Below, one piece after another: positions 48,677-58,167 of a stretch of 64,000 nucleotides of DNA. The notes beneath the pieces were generated by a model. That model was given only the letters and a program-made list of their open reading frames with translations, made no database searches and was not told the DNA's origin. This DNA is from Pestalotiopsis fici W106-1. Its lineage: Eukaryota > Ascomycota > Sordariomycetes > Amphisphaeriales > Sporocadaceae. The position numbers and the translations under genes are program-made. The first letter of the stretch is position 1. Each line of letters opens with the position of its first letter. The stretch spans positions 186,001-250,000 of the forward strand of contig NW_006917093.1 of assembly GCF_000516985.1 (NCBI RefSeq), given 5' to 3'.

Positions 48677-51631
48677 CTTGAATGGTGGTGTTGTTGTTTT
48701 GACTTTCAAATGAGTCGATTGAAGTTGTGTAGAGTTATGAAATTTGGTAAAAGTCGAAGACGGCAGCTCTTGAATTCAAAGTGATAGTGAGGAAGATCGG
48801 TAGACGAGTGAAGACCAGAAAGAATGAGATTAGTGATAGGGACAATCTGGATTATATAGGGAAATTTCCCAGCTCGCTGACCAGACCCGTAGCCCCAGAT
48901 GAGGACCCCGAATTCTCCAGTATTGGTCAGATCGGTGCGTGATTTTAACGTTGTATCTTATTGTGGAGTATCCCGCGTCTCGTCATACAGCCAGAAAGGA
49001 AAACACCGAGAGTTTTGAGCACTTGTACCAATGGAATGAGCTCCTTCATCCTACCCAACCTGGATCAGATGCACCGGCGGCGGGACTACCCAACTAGCAT
49101 TACGAACAAGCATCTTCCACACAGTACTAGTGTAGGGTAATTCGTGGGTTTTCTTTTGTGTTTACGAACTTGGCCTTTGCGTGCAGCGTGCTGCATCCCC
49201 AGCTCTGCTTTGGGATGGAGATCGTGTGCTTTGTGGGACAAATCGAGAACCACCTAGGTACTTGAATAGATACGGGTAGAGAGAGACAGGAGAGATGTGG
49301 CCTTTGTATCTCGAACAGTGATTGCGGGTACCTATATGCATCCGTACATATCACGTCGGCCAGAGGGAGAGAGCGCTTCAATCAGATATACACTGGTGAG
49401 ATGAAAATACTTGGTGACTTGAGAGGTCGGTGAACACATGTACCTAGGGCAGTGTACATCATCTTAGCTGTTATTATTTGGTGTGTAGCATGAAGGAACC
49501 AACGGCAGCCTTGAAACTAGCTTCTAGAACTATTCCGATGTGTGCATACGCAAGCAAACTGTGCTGCTGCGAGAGGTGCTTGGCGATCCTAAAACCCGGC
49601 AGCTTGCTTTTTGGGAAGGGCTTTCCTAAAGGGATGGTTGTGCTCGACCGTGATTGGCTGTTTAGGGAAATGACAACCCCCATTTGTCACCTGCACTCTT
49701 TCCGATCCTCCGTGCCGGCGCACCAAATGAATGGGCTCGCGCGTTTCGCGGCCGGAGTTGCATTCGACGGCGAGCCGACCGACCTAATCAGTAGTACTGT
49801 TAGTCGTTTGCTGCTACGAGCATCACTAATAGAAAGGAAACATCGTAAATAGGGCAATTTCTCGGACTTTATTTTCTTCTTTCTCTCCCCATGTCCTCAT
49901 GCTCTGTAGGCTGACCAACCCTTTCTGGATCTTTTTGCCTGGTACCTAATTGTCCCTCATGATGGCCACTATGACGAAAAGTGCGCCGCTTATCGTGGGA
50001 CCCAACCTGGGGCGTGGAACCTGGGACAATGTGTTTTCCCACACGTTGGCCTGTCGGAGCCGATCCCGCTTACCATCTCGATGTGCAAGAGATGCTATGC
50101 CATTCTCCCTACCAATACGGAATGGAATGAATAGAATACCCACTGGGTTTGCGCGCCCTAGCTTTGCGCCTCGGTCGGTGCAATGCAGTGCTTATATCCG
50201 CCACATATGGAGCCCGTGGGGAAAGAGGGCACGGCTCAACCGAGACTCAATGCAGAGATGATAGGCGGCGGCACTTGAAGCAGGCCCAGCAACACTGCAT
50301 TACTATGTACACACAGTCTGCAGTGCAATGCAATGCAACACGGCAGCACAGCGTTGGCTAAGTGATGGAGTCAGCTCAGAAAAAGCTGAGGAAACGACAG
50401 CCCTAAAAGCCTGAAAGTCCGCGCAACGAGGAAGGGTGCTTAGAGTCCTACAATCAGCCCTAAAGACTGACCGAGTAGAACCTGAGAATCAAGTCTCGTC
50501 ACGACAGATCCCAAGTGCTCCACATGACAATTACCAAACCTGTGCTGAATTACTGGATCTACATACAGGACAAAGGTACCGAGGAAGTCTGTAGAACCAT
50601 GCCGTACGGAATGTACCACAACAAGTAGATAGGTAACCTTCAGAGGCACGAGGGGGTGGAACTGTATGTAGGTACTTTATAGTGCGCGTACATGATGTTC
50701 AACGTGCTTTACGCATATTTGGCAACGATATGAATAGCCAGGGCGGCAGAGGATGCTGCATCAAATGAAGGCTACTGCCATGCGCTTGTCAATAGTCAAA
50801 TGGCTTACATTGTAACATAGCATCGAGCTCGGAGTGTGGGGGTCACATCACGGCTGCAATCCATGAGATCTTGACAACGCCTGCTGAATGCTGGTATGAT
50901 GTTCTCGATGCTCTTTGACGTGTATACCGATCGTCAACTTCATTTTGGCCATGCCATTGTGGTACCTGTCGCATGTCTTTGGGTTCTTTGGTTTTGTACT
51001 TCTTGCTCACCACGTAGGTACACACGCTGTCAAACTTTGGTCCACCACGTCTGAATATAATGCTCGTGCGCATGTGTAGATGATGATTAAGCGCACCTTC
51101 AAATGCATCTTCTCATGAAATGTGCGGTAGATATAGGACAGGTTCACTGCTCGAAGCGCAATGTGATTTGGCTCAAAATAGTATGTGGACTGCAACTCAA
51201 AAATTGGCCAGGAACGTGGATTGTGCATGTCGGTTTGCGCTTTGGGTCTTGTAATACTTGCAGCGTTTCTTTTCACGGAAAGGAACATGGCATAAGCAGT
51301 AAGAAGCAATTTCCAAGTTAAAACGTTACTTGGATATCAGCCCCATGATGTGTCACTTCCCGGAGCAATGTCATTAAGAGCATAGCATTCCTGTATTTGC
51401 TAGCTTAGCAATCGTTGTATCGATTTCGGGAACTCCCCTTACGTATAACCAGTAATATACGGTGTTTGTTTCTCATATCCAGTCCCAGGCTATTTTCCCA
51501 AGCAAACAATGGCCGCATGATTTGAAATGCAAATGAATCATGCAAAAGTCGTCTCAATTTCTTGTTGTACAGTCTACATCCTGACCAGCCCAACTTTACA
51601 GGGGAAAATATTATAGAGGATCATGTGGTAT
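48677..51631. other. gene-poor 3 kb stretch between the small gene and IDH2
   Basis: Holds the promoter of the minus-strand small gene and the 3' flank of IDH2. GC-rich patches with GGGG/CCCC words occur at 48890-48915. An open frame near 49480-49850 (+) is Cys-containing but has no recognised motif and no good start. Nothing else is supported. Confidence 0.45.
48852..48859 (-). promoter_or_regulatory. TATA box of the small gene
   Basis: On the minus strand the sequence reads CCCTATATAATCC, about 180 bases before the start codon at 48676. A GGGG-rich patch lies 30-60 bases further upstream. The sequence is close to the TATA consensus; use is inferred. Confidence 0.4.
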
Positions 51632-53121
51632 CTACAACTTGGAAATGATAGCGCCTGCGTAATCGGATGTGCTGGCCTTGCCGCCCAGATCACCAGTCAA
51701 GGCCTTTCCTTCGGCCAGGGTAGAGAAGGTGGCCTTCTCGATTCTGTCGGCGTACTCGCTAAGACCCATGTGTCTCAACATCATCATGGAGCTGAGCAGC
51801 AGGGCAGTGGGGTTGGCCTTGCCCTGGCCAGCAATGTCGGGAGCGGAACCGTGGACAGCCTCGAAGATGGAGCACTCGTCACCAATGTTACCCGAGGGGG
51901 TAAGACCCAGACCACCGATGAGACCGGCGCACATGTCGGAGAGAATGTCACCGTACAGGTTAGGCATGACGAGAACCTTGTCGTTGTAGGGAAGGGGGTC
52001 GGTAACCATCTTCAAGCAGGTGTTGTCGAGCAGCTCGGACTCGAACTCGATGCCAGGGAACTCCTTGGCAATCTCCTGGCCAATCTTGAGGAACAGACCA
52101 TCGGACATCTTCATAATGGTAGCCTTGTGGACAACGCGGACCTTGTTGCGGCCAATCTCTTGGGCGTGCTGGAAGGCGAATCGCAGGACGCGCTCACTGG
52201 CCTCGCGGGTGATGAGCTTGATGCTCTGAACGACACCATCGACAACGACGTGCTCAATGCCCGAGTATTCACCCTCGGTGTTCTCTCGGATCAGGACGGT
52301 GTCGACGTTGTCGTAGGGGGTCTTGTAGCCTGCAACGGATCGGCAGGGACGCAGGTTGGCAAAGAGGTTAAAGGTTCGTCGCAGGGTGAGGTTGAGAGAG
52401 ACGTGACCCTTGCCAACAGGAGTCTGGAGAAGAGTGTTAGTTCTACCCTTGTTTGGCTTTTCGCTCTTGTCTCCTGAACACAAGACCTACAGCAAGAGGA
52501 CCCTTCAGGGCAACCTTGTTTCTTTGGATGCTTTCAATGGTCTCTGAAGGAATGGTCTGCTTGCCATCGACAAGGACGGGGGTAACATCGACGGGTTCCC
52601 AAGAAACGGGAGCCTAGGAAGTAGATTAGTACAGCGCTTTGAATGTCTAATGGCAATGGTTCTTTCCACTAACCTTGGCGGCAGCGAAAATGTCCTTCAC
52701 GGCTTGCGAAATCTCCGGTCCAATACCATCACCCTCAATGAGGGAGACGGGGTAGTTTCCCTATGCACAGCATCAGCATCCTGCGACGTGTTGAATGGCG
52801 AGTGCCGTGGTGTTTGTTGCAATGCTCAGACGCATCCCCATCCGATCTTGTTGACTTTCGAGCTGAGTGATTTACGTCTCGAGATCGATCGCGGCGGGAT
52901 GGTCTGGCATGCGTTGTAACGGATTTTCACGTACACTGGCATCCTTTTGGCCTGTGAACTTGGCGACCCTCTCGGAGTAGAACCTCTGCAGACTGTGTTA
53001 GTCCTTGTTGATGCGACCAAGCATTGTGGTAGCTTGCCTGGGAAAGAGTTGCGCCAACACGGGGAGCTGCGCGGAAGCATTGGCGGCGCGCAGGGGCCGA
53101 AATTGCTCGGAGGGTCAACAT
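51632..53121 (-). CDS. idh2: NAD-dependent isocitrate dehydrogenase, catalytic subunit (Idh2)
   Basis: Five exons (53121-53038, 52985-52935, 52760-52674, 52613-52491, 52423-51632) give 378 residues, close to yeast Idh2 (369). The Arg/Ala-rich N-terminus ([20 protein letters not shown]) is a mitochondrial targeting sequence. The enzyme follows: [36 protein letters not shown] with the substrate-binding arginines, [25 protein letters not shown], and the metal and NAD sites [20 protein letters not shown] and [13 protein letters not shown]. It catalyses the NAD+-dependent oxidation of isocitrate to 2-oxoglutarate in the matrix, together with Idh1. Intron 1 (52986-53037) has a GC donor (CAG|GCAAGC) and must be removed to join SQ to RFYSERV. 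Intron 2 is 174 nt, long for this window. The start is the first ATG in frame. Confidence 0.95.
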
Positions 53122-54029
53122 GATGTGAGATTTTGGGGCGATATGCACAGCTCAGCTCCTGGATGGTCGAGGGAGGATGCTGGTGTTTTTGAGGTCGACG
53201 TATGAATAACAAAAAGCTTTCGAGGGATTATCGGGTCGGTTTCAAAAGCACATGCACCGATAAACAAGCGAAGATCTGATAGCGGGTGTGCTCGGGTGAA
53301 AAGCGCGGCAGTGGAACTAGCAAGCTAGGAACATTAGCGGGCAATGCTGGTTTGCACGATATGTACTTAACGAGCACTGCATTCCACTAGGTCGTACGGA
53401 ATCATTCATTATATGCTCATGCAGATTGGTGCTTGAGGGTGAATTGGTCTCTAATAAACAAAACTAATGGAGCTGTCATATTATGACCAGCTTTTGTCTC
53501 GTGTTGAGATATAAAATAAGTCTTGGTGTTAATGGTCATGTCTTTCCCATAAGGGCGGCCCTTGATATTATCCCGATTGCATTTTTACGGATGTTGGGTT
53601 GCCGAACCGACGCGAGCCAACTCTGCGGCTGCCACAGAAGTAATTGACAACCTGGAACTGACGCAGCCCAGTCCTCCCCTGTCCAAAGCGCTGCTTGAAA
53701 ATGTATGGACTCCGCTAGACGGGAAGCAGATTTAGCGCGTTGCGGCGATTAGAGATTGAGCTACAGCTCACTTAACCTACAGTAGGTAGGTAGGTACCTA
53801 TTGTAGCGACCAGGGTCCCCTCAACGTCTCAAGTCTGGCTTTAGTCGCATCAACACCCAATACAAACACCTTCGAGTCGAGCTATCCCGAACCTTCACTC
53901 CTCTTTATTGGATTTCTTGAGAACGAGTTGGATCTACGCCTTGGAACCTCGTATCCTTCGACGCCAGCCCATGGTCGACTGGCATCAAACATGCTAGTTT
54001 CCGCAGTACCTGAACCCCTATGAGCAGCG
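53122..54029. other. divergent promoter region between IDH2 (-) and SEC5 (+)
   Basis: About 900 bases without a gene. A GTAGGTAGGTAGGTACCTA run lies near 53782-53800. The last 60 bases carry three upstream ATG codons ahead of SEC5, listed separately. Confidence 0.5.
53971..54022 (+). promoter_or_regulatory. upstream ATGs / short upstream frames before SEC5
   Basis: Three ATGs precede the SEC5 start. The first (53971) opens a 8-codon frame ending TAG at 53997. The second (53991) opens a 10-codon frame ending TGA at 54023. The third (54020) overlaps that stop and runs out of frame into SEC5. If the leader is transcribed from upstream of 53971, SEC5 translation would depend on leaky scanning or reinitiation (inference). 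Confidence 0.4.
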
Positions 54030-57000
54030 ATGGCCACTACCGACTTCAAACGCAACGTGCTCGAATTCTACGGCCTGTCGACCGAGTTTCCACAAGAATG
54101 GCCATCCGACAAGGACAAGAGCGATGCTTCTGACAGCGAACAGGAGGTTAAAAAGCAGAAGATTCAACGCAGGAAGTCCCGCTACCAAGCCCTCGAACGT
54201 GCCGTCAGCACAAGATCGAGCGTCTTGGGCGGTGACAAGTCCGTGAGCAGTCTGCTCAGTCGCGACGAACCGGACCCATTGGGCGGCAGCGACAGCGTAG
54301 TGAGATCTTTGATACAGTTTGGTGTACCTATAAAGGAAGACACTCGACTTCGCACAAAGTTCTTGTTATCGTCTACCAACTTCTCTCCGTCTCTGTTTCT
54401 ATCCCAGCTGCACTCCTTGGACGACACAAGATCCCTCGAAGCCGGTCTAGATAATCTGTCCCAGTCCATCGACCAGAAATCTGCATCCCTGAAAGTCTTG
54501 GTGGAGTCCAACTTTGAGCGTTTCGTCAGGGCCAAAGCCACCATTGATAATGTCTACAAGGAAATGAAGTACAGAGGTGCAGAACCGCCCCCCCCCTCAC
54601 GAGCTCGCGCCCACTCCAGACATGCCAGCAGGAGCAGTTTCAGGAACAGCATTAGCGGTGCAAATCTTGGAAACAACCCTCTGACCCCCGTCACTCCTGC
54701 TTCACCCGGCACCGATGCTAGAAAGAAGAATGCGCTCATCAAGGAGAGCGACTACGGCGTGGCAGGAATTAAAACCCCTCTCCTCGACGTGTCTGCAAAG
54801 GCAGAGGATGTCTGGGGGCCAGCCTTGGGTGGCAGGGAGAAGGAGGAGAACTTGCGAACTGTTCAAACGTCGTTGGAACGCTACAAGGATTATATCGAGG
54901 CAAGCTCCAATGTCGCAGACAGCATCAAGCGCAAGGACTATGAGACATTGATCGAAGAGTTCTCCCGTGCTCGGAAGTTCGCGGACGATGCACGAAAATT
55001 GGTTCAGAATCTCGGCTCGACTGCTCCTAGCGAAAGCCAGACATATCAAATTCTCCTAGCCGCGAGAATGTGGCACGATGTGGACGATCAGATCCAGGCT
55101 TTCAAGCGTGACGTTTGGAAAAGACTCATCACATCACACACCGCTTCCAAGACCGAGAATCTCGCTGGGCGCCCGCAGGATCAACACATGGAGCTCATCG
55201 GCTTGCTACTCGAATTGGGCGTCGAAGACAATCCCATTTGGGTTTGGTTACTTAGCCGGTACGATTACCTAAAGGGAAAGATCTCGTCCATGTCAGATAG
55301 AGCAAAAGTTGAGATTGAGGTTTTGCGGAGGCGGCTGGCAAATGGTGACAAGCCTGCACCGCAGACCGTAGCGGCACATCTGAGAACGCTGGGCCGTCAG
55401 TCAGTCGAGGGTAAACCCAGCGGTATTGATTCGGCGGATGTTACTGAGCTTTGGGAGAAGATGCTGTCGTTCTTGACTACGCTTCTTTCGCCTCAAGGGG
55501 TCCTCGGTGAGGTTCTGGAGTTTTGGCAGACTGTGGAAGGCTTCATTGACGGGAAGACGCAAAAGTCCTTGCCCGTGGGCTACAACGCCGAGTCTCGTGA
55601 GCATCACCGCTTTTCTGAGCAGAATACGCTGGAACTACGCAAGGGGACCGTCGAGCTCGTCGACATGATTCGACAACATGTACTCGAATTCTTTACAGGT
55701 GCTCCTCCGGAGGATATTTCACTCCTCTTCTCGCCATTGCCGCCTTCTCCAGGCACGCCAATGTCGGCGTCGCTCACGCCGACTGCGCTGAGGGATCCTC
55801 GATTCAACTTTGACGCCAAAAACCTGCCTCCACCCTCTCCGAAACGCGGCGAATCGTACGAGAAGTTTGCGTTTTGGCCGCCAAACTCAAACTCTGTAAG
55901 CGGTGTGCATTACCTGTCCAAAATGCTCTCACTTGTTGGCACTGGTGCGGCCGAGATGGCAGGCGTGAGCCCTGTTGGCCAAGGTGATACGCGACAATTG
56001 GATCTACTCAAGACCATGGTTGGTGCAGCTCGTGAGAGATGTGTAAACGCCATTTGCGGTGCTTGGAACAAGGACGCCGAAAACATCAAGTTTGTTGAAG
56101 ACTGGCAAGGATCACGAGAGATGGGTGATGTCACGCGAATGCCTGCGACTTTCTCAGGCTTCGAGGGTGCCCTGCTCAGTGGAATGCAAAAGATTCTCTA
56201 TGTGCCTGAAGCCGTGGCCAAACCGGGGGCTGCAGATATCGTGCCACCCCCACCGACGAAGCTCTTGCAAATGGTTCGCAGCCAGTACGTGACCACTCTC
56301 TATAAGGCATTGAGTGGCATGGTCGAGAATGCGGAGCGATCAGTCAAAACGGAGGAAGACGAGTGGACAACAGACTTGACGGCCCCCGCCAGAGACGGTA
56401 TCGATGCCAGAGCCTCTTACAATGTTGGGCTCAGGGGCATTGATGCTGGTGATCGCGTAAGTTTAACATCTTGGTTCCATATTGGGCCCTCAACTAACGT
56501 CTACTAGAATGTGCGCATGCTTCTGACCTTGAGCAATCTGGCAGCTCTCCGTAACAAGGTTGTCCCCGGCCTCAATACTCAATTCGAAAACGCGTTTTCA
56601 GTAAAGCTCACTGATGAGTCCAAAACTATACGGGATACTCTGTCACAAATCGACGCTCGTCTCTTCCAGACATACACGAGGCCTTCGGTTCAAAACATTC
56701 GCCAAATCGTGCGCACCGGCGTGTCTGATCCAAGCTGGGGCAACGTGCCTAGACCAACTCAAGTTCGACCCTACATTTACGACGCACTTTTGTCTCTTGT
56801 GCTTGTCCATACCCAGGTTTCCACAACCGCGCCGAGTCTGACACACCAAGTCCTTTCCTTTCTCCTTGAGGCCACCTCGCGGGAGCTGCTTGAAGCTTTC
56901 AAACAGCGGAGCCGCTATGACATTGGTGCCTTGATGCAGGCAACACTCGACGTAGAGTTTGTAGCTCAGACCTTGACACAATACACCACGGAACGAGCAG

Positions 57001-57209
57001 GTCAGACACAATCTGAGATTTACAGCATGCTCGACAGTCGTACAGATGATGCCACCAGAGCCTCACTGCAGAATGAACTGCCGGGTATGCGCGATGTGCT
57101 AAAGAAATTGCGCGAACTGTCAAAGAACGAATTCGGATGCTTCAAGAAACCTCGTCGTCAACAGAGTCAAGGTGGTCCTGGTGGACTGGAGCGCACGCAG
57201 ACGGGCTAG
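54030..57209 (+). CDS. sec5: Exocyst complex subunit Sec5
   Basis: Two exons (54030-56456 and 56508-57209; 51-nt intron, GTAAGT donor, CTAAC branch) give 1,042 residues. Family blocks are the N-terminal LEFYGLSTEFPQEWP, the segment FLLSSTNFSPSLFLSQLHS near 110, and the Sec5/EXO84-type helical rods with LKVLVESNFERFVRAKATID. The long C-terminal helical region includes RNKVVPGLNTQFENAF and ends KLRELSKNEFGCFKKPRR. Sec5 is one of the eight exocyst subunits that tether secretory vesicles to the growing hyphal tip. A disordered Ser/Pro insert lies near 185-230 and another near 560-600. The start at 54030 matches the family N-terminus although ATGs precede it. The stop TAG at 57207-57209 is followed by a long open frame in the same phase (see findings). 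Confidence 0.92.
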
Positions 57210-57347
57210 AGGCTCTCTGACAGTCTCACAAGACTCCAGAGCATATTTGCGGGTAGACTCAGTCATAACTCAAGACACCAGAAACGCCAATCTAATGGCC
57301 CCAACCAAAAAGCTGCCTTGGCAGGCCTTTCCAATACCCAGAAACGA

Positions 57348-57740
57348 ATGGGTTGGGTGAAGCGACTTTCCAATAGCGGACAAGAGCAAGACGCAAACCT
57401 GACGTCGCTCTCTTTGCAGGCTTCATCGCCATCCCCGGAGCGCGCTCTACCGTCAAACCCACCAGTCAACTCCCTTTTCAGCCAGTCTCCTGCTCGAGAT
57501 ATCCTCACTCAGCCTCACACCCCGGAATCAGCAAATAGCGGCAGACGTAAAAGGGGAATTTGGAAAGGAGAGGTCAAATCGTGCACAGTGATTGCCGGTG
57601 AGCTTAGGGGCCAGCTGTTGGAAGAAAGGGAAGAGGAAAGCGCAACACCTACCAGACCACCCGCTCATGCCCAGACCGATCAGAAGAGGGACGGCCAAAT
57701 GAACTGGAGGGAGGAGCTGGATGGTTTCAGAGTGCCCTGA
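57348..57740 (+). CDS. Possible small protein, or in-frame extension of SEC5
   Basis: An ATG at 57348 opens a 130-residue frame starting MGWVKRLSNSGQEQDANLTS and ending LDGFRVP. The same frame is open all the way back to the SEC5 stop at 57209. The product is hydrophilic: a Ser/Pro-rich part (SPSPERALPSNPPVNS), a basic stretch GRRKRGIWKG, then a helix-like ELRGQLLEEREEES. I recognise no domain. It could be a separate short gene with an unseen promoter, an extension reached by readthrough or alternative splicing, or a chance open frame in the 3' UTR. Confidence 0.3.
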   Translation: MGWVKRLSNSGQEQDANLTSLSLQASSPSPERALPSNPPVNSLFSQSPARDILTQPHTPESANSGRRKRGIWKGEVKSCTVIAGELRGQLLEEREEESATPTRPPAHAQTDQKRDGQMNWREELDGFRVP

Positions 57741-58167
57741 TTATCTCTGATGTACATCATGATTAAGCAAAAGAAGATATAACTAGCTTACATGGTCTTG
57801 ATGCGATAATTGCATGCAGGGCCATGTTGATTCAGAGCGTAATGATAATAATGATGCCACAATTTTAGTGTATCAATCAACGAGTATTTAGACATGTAAC
57901 ATTGTTCATTCGTGAATCGAGTTGCGCTCTAGTGGGGGCAAAAAACAACAAACGCAGCCTCTGGAACGCCGCCCCTGAAGACACCTGGGTATCAACCTAT
58001 AGGAACAAATCCATTTTCTCGCAATCCATTTCATGAGCCTTCGGAATCCATGGGGAATTTTGTTAGAACCCATTCCGTATATGGTGGTTCTGGCACCTAT
58101 TTGGATCCACCTATCATTTTTCCCCTTCTATAAACTTTTCGGTTGAGCCATCTATTACAATAACATA
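57741..58167. other. convergent 3' flanks of SEC5 and the zinc-cluster gene
   Basis: About 430 AT-rich bases between stops on opposite strands. No gene seen. Confidence 0.5.

Noticed and set aside
49478..49852. 124-codon Cys-containing open frame
   Set aside because: No ATG at its 5' end, no domain, no splice sites; kept only as a note in the gene-poor stretch.
51669..52477. Long plus-strand open frame opposite IDH2
   Set aside because: It is the antisense shadow of the last IDH2 exon, whose enzyme motifs are unmistakable.
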